Below are positions 54,501-62,957 of a stretch of 64,000 nucleotides of DNA, in pieces. A program made the position numbers and the translations under genes. How positions within the stretch are numbered: position 1 is the first letter of the stretch; each line of letters begins with the position of its first letter. The notes beneath the pieces are model-generated. The model saw nothing but the letters and a program-made list of their open reading frames with translations, was not told the DNA's origin and searched no databases. This DNA is from Brachyhypopomus gauderio (taxonomy: Eukaryota; Chordata; Actinopteri; Gymnotiformes; Hypopomidae): positions 250,001 through 314,000 of the forward strand of contig NW_027506877.1 of NCBI RefSeq assembly GCF_052324685.1. Reading direction: 5' to 3'.

Positions 54501-57188
54501 TCTTCCTGTATGCCTGTCCCAGCAGAGTGGAATGTTCTATACTGGTTATGTAAGTACCCAAATGTAACCTGCATTATAATCCCATGAGCACCACTCAAGG
54601 CTTCACACGCACGCACAGAGCCATTGGAGTAGAGCTTGTCTTTATTCTATCCATCATGTGGGCTCCCATGGACTTCAGCCTGCACCCTTCCCCCGTCCTG
54701 CATCTTGAAAACCGTGTCTTGTGTGTGTTTGTATGTTGTGTTTGTGTTGTGTGTGTGTGTGTTGCTGTATGTGTGACTATCTTGGCCCTGTCCACTCTCC
54801 CACCGCACTGCACTGCTTCTGACTGCATTCGCCTGTAGCCCTGCCCCTCCTCCTCTTCCTCCTCCTCCTCCTCCTCCCTTCCTCTCTCTGGACGTGCCTC
54901 CTGCTGCTGTGGGGGACACGTGTCCCTGCAGGGGCCCTGTGACCAGTCACCCCACTTCCAGCAGAGATCACAGTGGGTCAGGCAGACGCTGGACGGCAAC
55001 TGTGTATGTGTGTGTGTGTGGTGTCTCTAATGGGTGTGGTGTTCTCCTGCAGACCCCGGCCCCCATGGCCTTCCCCATGACCACACCACAAGTGCCTGTG
55101 TATGGGATGGTGAGTACCAAACCATCTACACACTCCAGTCACACTGCAGCAGCCATAGATGAACACGCGTCTGGGTGTGTGAGCACGCGTCTTTGTGTCA
55201 GGTTCCTCCTCAGATGGGTCAGATGGCACCCGTTCCAGTGATGACCCCACAGCCAGTGCTGTTCAACCAGCCGGTCCTCAGACCCACCAACCCATTCGCT
55301 CCAATGCCTGGAGCTCAGGTACACCCCCACAACCAGTCAGCACTCACACCCATTCACCATTCCCCCTCTCACACACACCTCACGAACACACACCAGTCCA
55401 TTCATACCAATACCCCCCAGGCACGGACACTTGGCCAGCTGGGTTCTTCTGTATATAGACTCCTTGTCTAAAGTATTTTAAGTTTATCTTGCACTATTTC
55501 CATCCTCTGTCTGTCTGTCTGTCTGGCTCGCTCGCATGAGTCAGAACTTCTTTTTTGGTGATCACACCACACAGAAACCTCCCAAACCTGATTCTAGTGC
55601 CTGATTAAAGATGCTTTCAGAGATCTTGCTTTAGAGAAGATCTGATTACAGTCTAGGGCTGTGAATCTTTGGCAATTCCACGATTCCATTCAGAATCGAT
55701 TCTTGGGGTCACGATTTGATTTTTTTTTTTCCCCGATTCTTTCAGATTCCAATGATTTGATTCAAAAACGATTATTTTCCGATTCAAAACGAGCTACTCC
55801 GGTCTGCTGGCATGAAAGCAGAGTACATTTATAAAGATATAATTGTAAAGGTTTTATCAACATATTGCAATAATGTAAACACACAAAGGTAAATCCAAGA
55901 CATGTCTGATTTATTTATTCTTGCACATATGTTTTTAACTAGTACAAACACAACCGACACTCAGAACACTACATTAAACTAATAAAACTGTAGTAAAATA
56001 AATAAAATTGGTAGGCTTAGGCTATCTGCCAGAACTTGCCACTACTCAAAAATTTAATTATACAAAAATACTACTCTTTCTGTAAAAACAACAAATTGCT
56101 TCGTACAAGAATTAGGCTTAGGCTAGCTGGCTATTTCTGAGAACATGCCACTTCCAGAAACAAAATAACACTTTTTTCCTTAACAAATCACAAAAATTTT
56201 AAATATATGAAGGTGCTTCCAAGAATAAGTACTGTTACATTAATAAAATGGGTAGGCTTACGTTAGCTGCCAGAACTTCCACTTCAGATGAAAAAATATA
56301 TATACCGTATTTTCTAAAAGCCGCATATATCTATTGAACTGATCAGTTTCTGAACGGTGCCTGTAGCATTTCATGTGCGACAGATTTAGCTTTCTGCCGG
56401 TGTTGTGGCGATTTCCGACTCCCCTCGTTTATCCGCATAAAGACGATACAGATTATATTGTTGATTTACGTTTCTATGCATAAAGAAGAGCTAGACTTTA
56501 ATTATCAATCACATCAAACAGCATTATCTATGTCCAAAGACACACTGGCTCAAGGGTATTAATTATTTTAAATAAAATACACACCGGCTATGCCGAAGTT
56601 CACCTCTGACCACGACTATATATGTATTACAGCAGTATTATGTCTAAATATCTAGTTAAGACAAAACTAGAGTGCTCAATGAACTAAGTTATAGTCACTG
56701 TAACTCCCGAATATCATCTGTAGTGTCTTTATGCGTGTGCAAACGATCAAGCCCATTCTTACCCGGGCCGGGGTGACGGTAAAATCTAAAGTGGATCCAA
56801 ATGGTTGCTTTCAAAGACTGCGGAACCGTTTGGACTTATTTTTCTTCATACTTTAGCGGTTTTGCCTAGCACTACGGTGGCTGAGAAAGCACACCCGTAC
56901 CCGAAAAAAATAGATTTTTTTGAAAATGAGAATTGATTCTGAATCGTTCAATGTTAGAAACGCAATTCGAGCTTGAATCGATTTTTTTCCTTGCACCCCT
57001 ATTACAGACATCACCTCTGTCTGATTGTGATTTATTTCTTCAACTTCATATCAGAGAGAATGTAAGGATGTGCTTGTTCTGAAAACACTCCCTGGGAAGG
57101 CTGAGCTGTCTGTGGGCCGTCAGGCCGCACATGAAGGAGGTTTCATCCGGATTCTTGTTTCTCTTTGGTGCAGATGCAGTTTATGTAG
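20048..57188 (+). CDS. picalm: PICALM/CALM clathrin assembly protein, complete coding region, 19 exons
   Basis: Exons: 20048-20177, 28747-28889, 34831-34906, 35633-35735, 36439-36532, 36686-36797, 37793-37899, 39397-39438, 43960-44045, 44725-44848, 47036-47172, 47417-47517, 48641-48748, 50250-50381, 50927-50957, 51103-51238, microexon 54523-54549, 55053-55109, 55202-55318, and the terminal MQFM-stop at 57174-57188. All phases close, giving 625 residues with the microexon against about 652 in human. Residues 1 to about 270 form the ANTH domain, with PIP2-binding K28, K38, K40 and H41 in [18 protein letters not shown] charged helix [18 protein letters not shown] follows, then a disordered tail with DPF (371-373), [21 protein letters not shown] and [20 protein letters not shown] recruits clathrin and AP2 and sorts R-SNAREs at coated pits. 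CTNEMNV and the C-terminus separate it from SNAP91/AP180. The exon 11 donor (47173) is a weak GTCTCT. The a/b paralogue is not assigned. Confidence 0.96.
23082..23750 (+). repeat. 36-bp minisatellite, about 18 copies, in picalm intron 1
   Basis: The phrase GAGGCCGTGGTGGAGAAGG recurs exactly every 36 bases, 18 times between 23104 and 23726, and by eye the internal units are identical. The first and last units carry GATGGATGTGG where the others have GGTGGATGTGG. Because 36 is divisible by 3 and the unit lacks stops in most frames, it creates long spurious open frames on both strands. The two strands differ strongly in G and C content. Confidence 0.97.
24430..24915. mobile_element. Probable PIF/Harbinger-type MITE in picalm intron 1
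   Basis: The left end AGCTCTGTTCACACTG and the inverted right end AGCTACATCCACACTG agree at 12 of 16 positions. The element is flanked by TTA at 24427-24429 and at 24916-24918, the target duplication of PIF/Harbinger elements. It is 486 bp with no transposase, so it would be a MITE. The inverted repeats are short, so confidence is moderate. Confidence 0.5.
26504..26730 (+). repeat. (TG)n and (TC)n microsatellites in picalm intron 1
   Basis: A TG run at about 26506-26546 and a TCTCTCTT tract at about 26682-26730. No function is implied. Confidence 0.85.
27765..28351 (+). repeat. AT-rich minisatellite with 14-, 14- and 8-bp sub-units (36-bp higher-order unit), picalm intron 1
   Basis: The array is built from GAATGTGCATATTT, a variant ending in TTG, and a short GAATGTTG block. 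In the core (about 27955-28260) these assemble into a 36-bp higher-order unit repeated several times, with irregular flanks. The period matches the unrelated 36-bp array at 23.1-23.7 kb only by coincidence of length. TGGAATGT recurs throughout. Confidence 0.93.
28697..28742 (+). repeat. (TG)n tract ending at the picalm exon 2 acceptor
   Basis: About 22 TG units end four bases before the exon 2 AG (TTGCAG follows), taking the place of a usual polypyrimidine tract. A short (AC)n run lies just after the exon 2 donor at about 28893-28906. Confidence 0.95.
29920..30013 (+). repeat. Long (TG)n microsatellite in picalm intron 2
   Basis: About 46 TG units followed by G-rich TGGGGGGGGGT motifs to about 30046. 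Confidence 0.95.
30942..31118 (+). repeat. (TC)n/(TCTTTC)n tract in picalm intron 2
   Basis: About 175 bases of TCTC interrupted by TTTC. It is a polypyrimidine/polypurine tract with several spurious Leu/Ser or Arg/Glu open frames. Confidence 0.93.
33025..34191. mobile_element. DNA transposon-like element with ~120-bp terminal inverted repeats, picalm intron 2
   Basis: The left arm (about 33025-33145) and the inverted right arm (about 34080-34191) share AAGGG at the end, then GACCAACTGAAA-type sequence, GGTTTCCTGAACTCTGCAAA and CTGCTAAAACG / TTGCTAAAACG. A 5-bp direct repeat ACCAT flanks the element at 33020-33024 and 34192-34196. The interior contains a (TG)n microsatellite (about 33193-33256) and no transposase. 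The superfamily is unclear: 5-bp duplications do not single one out. Confidence 0.75.
33193..33256 (+). repeat. (TG)n microsatellite inside the long-TIR element
   Basis: About 31 TG units in the interior of the element at 33025-34191. Confidence 0.95.
34362..34383 (+). repeat. Poly-G run in picalm intron 2
   Basis: About 20 consecutive G residues. Such runs are prone to sequencing length error and to quadruplex formation. Confidence 0.9.
34996..35632 (+). repeat. 637-bp (TCTG/TCTC)n polypyrimidine-rich tract abutting the picalm exon 4 acceptor
   Basis: An almost unbroken run of TCTCTCTG variants fills nearly all of intron 3 from 34996 up to the AG before exon 4 at 35633. It changes from TCTCTCTCTG to TGTCTCTC phases along its length. 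The Leu/Ser open frames it produces are not real genes. Confidence 0.96.
36651..36681 (+). repeat. (TG)n tract at the picalm exon 6 acceptor
   Basis: About 15 TG units immediately before TCCAG and exon 6. The complementary (CA)n tract lies 35 bases after the exon 6 end. Confidence 0.93.
36833..36878 (+). repeat. (AC)n tract just downstream of picalm exon 6
   Basis: About 23 AC units, the reverse complement of the TG tract on the other side of exon 6. Confidence 0.93.
37965..38275 (+). repeat. (TC)n/(TCTG)n tract in picalm intron 7
   Basis: About 310 bases of pyrimidine-rich simple repeat with TGTGTG islands, ending in a C-run. All open frames here are repeat translations. Confidence 0.94.
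38982..39040 (+). repeat. Two-copy tandem repeat in picalm intron 7
   Basis: The phrase GTCTTTGAGACGGTCGGGGC occurs twice about 32 bases apart. Confidence 0.8.
39583..39952. mobile_element. Possible short MITE with TTTCCATCCA termini, picalm intron 8
   Basis: The left edge GGTTTTCCATCCACCACG is mirrored by GGATGGAAACC at the right edge, and a second GGATGGAAACACGG sits internally near 39876. The interior shares inverted similarity around GAAAATG(T/C)GC. No clear target duplication was found, so the edges and class are provisional. Confidence 0.4.
40346..40467 (+). repeat. 30-33-bp tandem repeat, four copies, picalm intron 8
   Basis: Four copies of a unit containing GGCGTGGCCCCATGGCCCAC, each with internal dyad symmetry around CCATGG. 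Confidence 0.93.
40556..40763 (+). repeat. Left part of a split 37-bp minisatellite, picalm intron 8
   Basis: Diverged units built around GAGGACTAAACCCAGCT and TGCCGTCCCC. It stops at AAGACT, where a transposon-like block begins, and resumes at 42368. Confidence 0.92.
40764..42367. mobile_element. Composite DNA-transposon block inserted into a minisatellite, picalm intron 8
   Basis: The block starts CAGGCATGAAAATCTGTCA and ends in the inverted form (TGACCCATTTTCATGCCTG). It is bounded by a 6-bp direct repeat AAGACT at 40758-40763 and 42368-42373. Inside are a lone hAT-like terminus ending GGGACAACCCTA at about 41302, a four-copy repeat around CATTTACCA (about 41305-41410), and a separate inverted-repeat element at about 41950-42243. 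The superfamily of the outer element is uncertain, and no transposase frame remains. Confidence 0.7.
41950..42243. mobile_element. Foldback/MITE-like inverted repeat nested in the composite block
   Basis: Two arms of about 90 bp (41950-42035 and 42150-42243) are inverted copies carrying GTAAGGTGAC(A/C)TCATG, AACGCGTGGCCACGACTTA and AACGAGATA motifs around a loop of about 115 bp. The arms could form a long hairpin. Confidence 0.75.
42368..42830 (+). repeat. Right part of the 37-bp minisatellite, about 12 units
   Basis: A regular 37-bp period with GAGGACTAAACCCAGCTGT and CCCTGCCGTCCCCTA. A sub-block of units has GTCAACC instead of GTAAACC, showing local homogenisation. Confidence 0.95.
43848..43957 (+). 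repeat. Poly-C/(TC)n tract abutting the picalm exon 9 acceptor
   Basis: C-runs followed by CTCTCT up to the AG before exon 9 at 43960; it acts as an extended polypyrimidine tract. Confidence 0.92.
46968..47027 (+). repeat. (TG)n tract at the picalm exon 11 acceptor
   Basis: About 29 TG units, then TTCTCGCAG and exon 11. Confidence 0.94.
47590..47845 (+). repeat. G-rich ~36-bp minisatellite in picalm intron 12
   Basis: Units carry GACACGGCGTGGGTCTGGGT and GGGGGACGGGG, interrupted by a run of about 20 G residues near 47781-47801. It makes Gly/Trp-rich open frames that are artefacts. G-quadruplexes are likely on this strand. Confidence 0.92.
48056..48126 (+). repeat. 21-bp tandem repeat, three copies, picalm intron 12
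   Basis: The phrase CAGTGGTCGAGATGTAGGGC recurs three times in tandem. Confidence 0.92.
50141..50248 (+). repeat. (CTCCCT)n and CTCACCCACT repeats up to the picalm exon 14 acceptor
   Basis: A CCCT-rich tract followed by four copies of CTCTCTCTCACCCACT, leading directly into the acceptor at 50249. Confidence 0.88.
51065..51098 (+). repeat. (TG)n tract at the picalm exon 16 acceptor
   Basis: About 16 TG units ending just before TTCAG and exon 16. The complementary (CA)n run at 51245-51273 lies seven bases past the exon end. Confidence 0.93.
51245..51273 (+). repeat. (AC)n tract just downstream of picalm exon 16
   Basis: About 14 AC units starting seven bases after the exon 16 end; complementary to the tract upstream of the exon. 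Confidence 0.93.
51489..51538 (+). repeat. (TG)n microsatellite next to hAT copy B
   Basis: About 25 TG units ending at the GAGACGGG target site of the adjacent hAT element. Confidence 0.93.
52696..53798 (+). mobile_element. Second hAT-type element nested inside hAT copy B
   Basis: It starts TAGGCCTG and ends CAGCCCTA, with repeated AATCGATT blocks inside both ends. A perfect 8-bp target duplication ATTTAAAC lies at 52688-52695 and 53799-53806. The duplicated octamer is part of the host hAT sequence, so it inserted after the outer element. It contains a solo LTR and no transposase. Confidence 0.9.
53014..53346 (-). mobile_element. Solo LTR nested inside the inner hAT element
   Basis: A 333-bp block beginning TGTAACG and ending CGTGACA on the plus strand is flanked by a perfect 5-bp duplication GTTCT (53009-53013 and 53347-53351). 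TG...CA ends with a 5-bp duplication are the mark of an LTR retroelement. Read on the minus strand it starts TGTCACGTTACGG and has an AATAAA hexamer close to its 3' end, so the minus strand is the likely transcriptional sense. No internal retroviral genes remain. The 64-codon minus-strand frame inside it is not regarded as a gene. Confidence 0.85.
54366..54480 (+). repeat. ~23-bp tandem repeat before the picalm microexon
   Basis: Five to six copies of a unit with CCCCCAACCCCGTCTCTCTC, continuing into the polypyrimidine tract upstream of the microexon. Confidence 0.9.
54523..54549 (+). CDS. picalm: Candidate 27-nt picalm microexon
   Basis: CTGTCCCAG precedes CAG AGT GGA ATG TTC TAT ACT GGT TAT, and GTAAGT follows: an almost ideal donor and a good acceptor. 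It encodes QSGMFYTGY in the phase of the flanking exons (phase 0), so both inclusion and skipping keep the frame. The acceptor is CAGCAG, a tandem NAGNAG site, so a 24-nt form lacking the Gln is also possible. No transcript evidence is available here. Confidence 0.6.
55654..57001 (+). mobile_element. Third hAT-type element, last picalm intron
   Basis: It starts TAGGGCTGTGAATC and ends GCACCCCTA (inverted TAGGGGTGC). The flanking octamers are TTACAGTC (55646-55653) and TTACAGAC (57002-57009), matching at seven of eight. AATCGATT-like blocks near both ends resemble the nested element at 52696-53798, so the two may be related families. It is 1348 bp and AT-rich, with no transposase. Confidence 0.82.
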
Positions 57189-58445
57189 GACTGAGTGGTG
57201 GAGTGCCAAACCAGACAGCAGATTCCCCCAGCAAGAAAGGAGAGACCCACAACGCCACCACCACCCAGATCAGGGAGCCCGGGGCAGGGCAGGAGGAGGA
57301 GGAGATGAGGATGAGGAGGGTGTCTAGTGGAGGAGGACAGGAGGAAGATGATTCTACTGTGGTCATGTTTGCTTACCTCATCATCTGAAATGGCTCTCAC
57401 ACGCCCACCATCACAGGATGTTCATATTTCCTTGCTTATTTTTACAATTTATTTTATATATAAATTGGTTTTTTTTTTCTTTTTTTACCTATTTGTCTGA
57501 TTTTTGTCTTCAGATTCTAATGTCAGGATGGTTGTGAGTGGGCGTGGTTGGCCAGCGATGGCGAGTGTGTGCTGACTGTGGTCAGTAAAGTCGCAATATG
57601 CACTATGCACACCTGCTCCACCTGCTCCACCCGCCGAGTCCCCTGTGTAGCGTTTTGCTCTCGTCTGTAGCACCCGGCAGCGTCTCCGCCCTCCGCCCCT
57701 CCCCCGCGCCTCTCGCCTGCTTCACACACGCTTTGTGGTTCTGACTCGCTGCCCACCGTGTTTTCGGGCGAAGTTGCGAGGCAGAAAAGCGTGAGCTGGT
57801 ACCCGGTCCGGCTCATGGCACCACGCCACACATGGAGAGGGCGGAGCTGTCCAACACAGCTGTGAAGCGCATTCTTCCAGTTTTTGGGGTTTGCTAGTTA
57901 TTTTATGATCCCTTGAAAGCTCCGGTCTGATTCCATTTAGGTTGCCAGATCAACAGAAGGTCTGATTTGATTTCGGGACAAACATATGTTCCTCTTTCAC
58001 ACTCCTTCCACGTCCACACGGCAACATTAACACTCTGGCCCTGGGGAACGCAGAGAGGGGTTTGTGCCAGTGTTGCTAACTGAAATAACTGGCACAACAT
58101 TACCATCCCCCCCTCTCTCTGTTATACTCCTGCGTGGATCGAGCAGAAACATTCACACTGTGTGAGCATCGTCACGCAGACGCAGAACCTTTTTGTTTCA
58201 AATCCCCCAATAAACATCTGGGGATCTGTTCCTTTTAAAAGCCTCAAGCCTTTATTCTCTCACCTGGCTTTGTTTGGATGTGCAGGGTGGTGTCTGCTGC
58301 CCCTCCACCCACCTCCACCACTGCTTCACCCAACCTGGCAACACGCTGGCTCCTGGTTGACTGTGTGTGTCTCCTTCAATCACGTCCCCGGAGGGGAGAG
58401 GAGTGGAGGAAAGTCTTACAGGGAGATGTCAAACCCACACATGCA

Positions 58446-58572
<127 letters not shown>

Positions 58573-58799
58573 TGTGAGAGCAGCATTAGCCTCCCTGGCT
58601 GAGAGACGGGGAGAGCCAATCACACGGTGACCAGGCTACTGGGAGGTGGCCATCACGTCGATGGTTTTATTGTGTTGGTTTTGCTGGTCTATTTTAAACA
58701 CACACACACACACTGAGTGTCAGGCGCAGGCTGAAGGCGGATGGCTGTTGTGACAGCAGCACTGCAGCGCTCGCTACAGCAGAGAGCCTCGCGTCCACC

Positions 58800-58936
58800 T
58801 GGAGTGGTGGAGGAGGAGGAGTAGGGGAGGAGGTGTAGGGGAGGAGGAGGTGTAGGGGAGGAGGAGGAGTAGAGGAGGAGGAGGAGTAGGGGAGGAGGAG
58901 GTGTAGGGGAGGAGGAGGTGTAGGGGAGGAGGTGTG
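58800..58936 (+). repeat. Purine-rich (GGAGGAGGTGTAGGGGA)n imperfect array
   Basis: GGAGGAGG units alternate with TGTAGGGGA and AGTAGGGGA variants, six to seven times. Confidence 0.88.
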
Positions 58937-59105
58937 CGTGGCATCCACCCTTCTCCACGCCCTGCGCTCTGTCCTGGCGTCTCCTCTGAGGAGGACGCTT
59001 CGTCCTCCTGCTGTTTAGCGTGTGTGTGGACGTAGGCGGGGAAGGACGTTGTGTGGGAGGTCTTCATCAGGAACGCGACTCCAGCTCGCTGGGTGGGAGA
59101 GATCA

Positions 59106-59107
<2 letters not shown>

Positions 59108-59156
<49 letters not shown>
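59108..59156 (+). repeat. (TG)n microsatellite downstream of picalm
   Basis: About 23 TG units, followed by a short ACACAC. Confidence 0.93.
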
Positions 59157-59157
<1 letters not shown>

Positions 59158-62100
59158 ACACACTCATGAACTTGGGTTTCCATGGTGATTTTCAGAGCTT
59201 TCAGGAGTCACGTCATTAGTTATCTTTTGCTTTATTAATCCGAGTGCCTTTCGGCACACAGGGTGATGAGCTATTTCTCGCGTTGTTCTCTTGTTGTTCT
59301 CGTGCGGTTCTGTGGGTCTCGTTTATGTGGCATGTTTGGATGTTCTGGCTCTCTTGGTCCTGAGCTCTTTCGTCTGCCCTGGTTTCTGCATGGACTCTTG
59401 GAGCGGTTGGTCCAGTGTGGTGGGCGAGGCTCCGTGTGCTGGTCTCCTCAGCAGAACCAGTGGGAGCTGCTCGGCTGTCTCCTGTCTGGAGGCATGGACT
59501 GGCTTGGCAAGTCCATAATACCTTTGTTTCTCTTTTGCACCATTAAAAAATATATGATTTTGTCTTTTTATTTTTATTTTTTTTTCTTGTTGTTGACTTC
59601 TCACGTGGTGATGTCAAAGGTAACGGCAGTAAATGTCGGGGGGGGGACCCGCTTGCCCTGAGCCACAAGACTTCATTAAGATTTAGCAGAACTTGCCATA
59701 TCATGTAGCTATTTTTTTATTTTTATTTTTTTTTAAACAAAGTACTTGTTATATAGCACTTACACTTTTGTTACTGTGCTGCCCACTAGTGGTGACGAGT
59801 GGCAGTATCATCACATGTTTGTTGTAGCGAGCTCTCTGGATTTATGCTCATGTTCACTGCTTACATAAACATTTTGGATCTGCTCGCTAGGAAGTTAAAT
59901 TTTCCAATGTCTCATAATTCCACTCTTCTCAGACCTGTGCATACAGAACCCTGAAAGTGAGTTTTAAGTTCAGATTGTCTCCCTCTCTCCTCCACTCTCC
60001 ATCTCCACCCCTCCCTCTCTCCTCCACTCTCCATCTCCACCCCTCCCTCTCTCCGTGACACTTGGCTGTGGGCTGATGCAGTAGTAGTTGGCTGGCTCGG
60101 TTCCTCCTTGGTTGTTAAACCCAGCTTTCACCCTCAACTCAGTGCTGGGTCTGGAGCTGTTCCTGCTGCTGGCTGTCTGCCTCCGTCCCCCCCGTCCCCG
60201 TCCCCGTCTCCCTGCAGGGACCCCGCACTCGCTTAGCCTTGGGAATCCTCAGCTGCACTACAGATCCCTATAAGTAGAGTTATGCTATTCTCGAGTTCAC
60301 GGTGTCAGAGAAGCTGAACCACACGTGGGTCTTCATGGGAAATGTAGTTCACGGTGTGTTCATGCTCGGGCTAGATGCCTCTTCAGTGGGAGTGTACAGA
60401 TATACAGGGACCTTCTTCGTCATCAGGGAATAACGGGGTCAACGTGGCTGTCATTTTGGTGTAACTTTATTTTTTTAAGCATATGTGGTTTTTGGACTTT
60501 TTATTTTTTATTGTTGCCTCACATATTCTGTATATACCCATCCTGCAATGTATTGTTATTCCTTTTTTAATTTGCTCTTTTGTGTTCTGATTTAGGGATA
60601 TTTGCATTATATATATGGCTATATACATAATAAACACTCATGTGTAGGTGTTGGCCTTGGGGTGGAGGGCCTGATGGTCATCAAAGCCAAATAAGGAGAA
60701 GAGTCAAGAACAGCATCCAAATGTTTTGTGGAGTTCCCCCCTTTGTATATTTTTATTTATTTATGCAGAATATAAGGATTTTAATAAGCATGGTAAAAAA
60801 AACATATCACATAAATCATGGGCTTTTGTTTTATTTCATTCTTTTCCATTTTTATCAGAAGAAATAAAATCATTTTCCTTTCTTAAATTGTTTGTTGAAT
60901 GTTTTCTGACATTTAAATCATAACATTCATCCATAAAACTACAAATCAGAAGAGGGTAGTTGCGCTTGACGGGTGGTCGTGGGTAGTCCACCTCACACAT
61001 TTGAAATTGCACTTGGATCCCGTCAGAAGGCACTTGGAGTGGGCTCTTTCTTGCCCACTTCTTTTTTTCATTTTCCAGATGTTGGGGGTGATGGAACTGC
61101 ACTTTTCTCAACGCTGGTGTCCATTCCTGTTCATCCTTTTCAGAAAGTGTAGTAGCTCAAGCTGGTTTGTAGCGCTCTGAGGTTCTGTGTCCAGAGCCCA
61201 GGACAGTAGATCAGTGGTAGTCGTATGTAAGAACCCTGTTCAGTGCCCTTTTAAGGCCTCGGACGTTTTTGTTTCAGAGCAGAATCCGAGATTAGTTTAT
61301 GTCCGGCACGGATTTTCTACAAATAAATTGTAGTTTTTCTATAATCTGTTGTTTGCATGGGAGGAACCAAGTGTCTCCAAGACATGGTGAGTCTCCGTCC
61401 CCGAGGTCAGACCTTCACGTCCTTCCCCCTTGGAGACCAAGGAAAGTCTCTAGAAGCTCACTTCAGCACACTTCGTGCGATGGGGAGCAAACTTCGTTAT
61501 TACAGGGTTTTCGACGAGCGACCATCTCATGACGACATCCCCATTCTTCATACGCCCCGACAACATGCTTCATTAGATCCGTCCTGCCATGTCCTGCGTT
61601 GGGGGACTTACAGGGATCCCGTGGGACGTACAAGTTCTCGCACTGCCACGCCTGAGTACGGTAGGGAGTTCTGGAGCCGGTATCTGTTCCCGTCGTCCCG
61701 GACGGACCCCTGCGAGGGTCTCCTCCGAGGTTGCCCAGTGAGACTGCCTTCCTGTGATCACTGGGCTGGATGGTGCTGGTTGCAGCCAATGGCACCAGCT
61801 AAAGCTGGTTTTGTTTAAACAATCCTGTTTTCTATGCCTGCAATGAGATGCTCGATTCAGGACCAAGATGTGTGGTGTGATGTCATTCTGGATACGTTGC
61901 TTCTGGGTTGGTTTGTTTTTGCATGTGTTTGGTTCTCTATCTGCCGTGCTTGGGGAATCAATGTGTTGGAATTCCATGTATTGTTTGCAAAGATCTGTGG
62001 AATATGGTGCTTTTTTTTTTGAGTAAGGAAACCTGTGGATGTAATGGCCTCTTCTGTGTCCTGGGATTTTTTCTTGGGTTTTGTTTTGTTTACTGGTTTA

Positions 62101-62278
62101 TCGGTGGTTGGCTGTGCTAGTCTCATAGAGTAAACATTTCTTTGTGCGTTTTGCTAAAGTCTTTGGGGGGTGGGGGGTGGGGGGGGGGGGTTTGTTTTGG
62201 TTGTTGTCTGTATCTGTAATGCGAGCTGTTCCCATAAATCATGAATGAATGCCTTGTGCTTGCGCTCACAAATTTCTT

Positions 62279-62284
62279 AATAAA
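62279..62284 (+). terminator. picalm: Probable distal poly(A) signal of picalm
   Basis: AATAAA in the context TTCTTAATAAAGAACATT, about 670 bp before the chordc1 start codon. It is the last strong hexamer before the next gene. A T-rich region follows it, as expected downstream of a cleavage site. Confidence 0.5.
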
Positions 62285-62300
62285 GAACATTTTTAACATT

Positions 62301-62668
62301 TGGGTTTTTTGTTTTGTTTTACATAATTAAAAAAAATCTTTATAGTGTTAAGTTTGTGCTTTTTTTTGTTTTACGTATAAGCATTATAGCAGTCAGTCCA
62401 GAAAAAACTAAAGCATGTCAATCACTCTCTTCTAATAGCAATGGTGATTGTGCACTGATCTAGAATCAGTTTTGCACATCTGAGAACATAAAAATTGCAA
62501 AACCTTTGAGTTGCCTTGAAAATTAAAGCATCTTTTTGCCTTTTTTAATTTAACCACTTTAATAATGACTGCACATTTTAACACTAACTCTATTGGTGTA
62601 AGAAGGCCTGTCTCCTCTCCTGCATTAGATATCAAGAATGTCAAACTCTTCAGATAAAACCCAACAGC

Positions 62669-62709
<41 letters not shown>

Positions 62710-62957
62710 CTGGGTGGGTGGGTGGGGGATCTATTAATAGCCTCATTCAGCCCCTTCTCTCTCTCTCTCCCTCTTTAGCCCCCAGCCCCTATCTTTACCT
62801 CTACAAATTCTGTGACTCTCTCTGGATCTCTCCTTCCTTGCGACGGAAAGTTCTAGAGACTTGGGACGGTGGCGTAAGACGTCTTTTAAGTTCCCGTGTC
62901 CGGTGGGACGAGGACGAGAGTGACTGTGTCTGAAGAGAAGTGCGGACTGATCCCAGC
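62301..62957. promoter_or_regulatory. Intergenic region and probable chordc1 promoter
   Basis: About 650 bp between the last picalm poly(A) signal and the chordc1 ATG. It holds a (TG)n run at about 62672-62708 and a TC-rich segment. The final 150 bases become CpG-richer and probably include the chordc1 5' UTR. Confidence 0.4.

Noticed and set aside
20048-57188. SNAP91/AP180 instead of PICALM
   Set aside because: The ANTH domains are similar, but CTNEMNV, the [17 protein letters not shown] helix, NVDFDAVFG, the short tail and the MQFM terminus fit PICALM. AP180 has a much longer central region and ends in a DLNIKDFL-like sequence.
61357-61818. 153-codon plus-strand frame downstream of picalm
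   Set aside because: No recognisable domain, no splice context, and it lies where a long picalm 3' UTR is expected.
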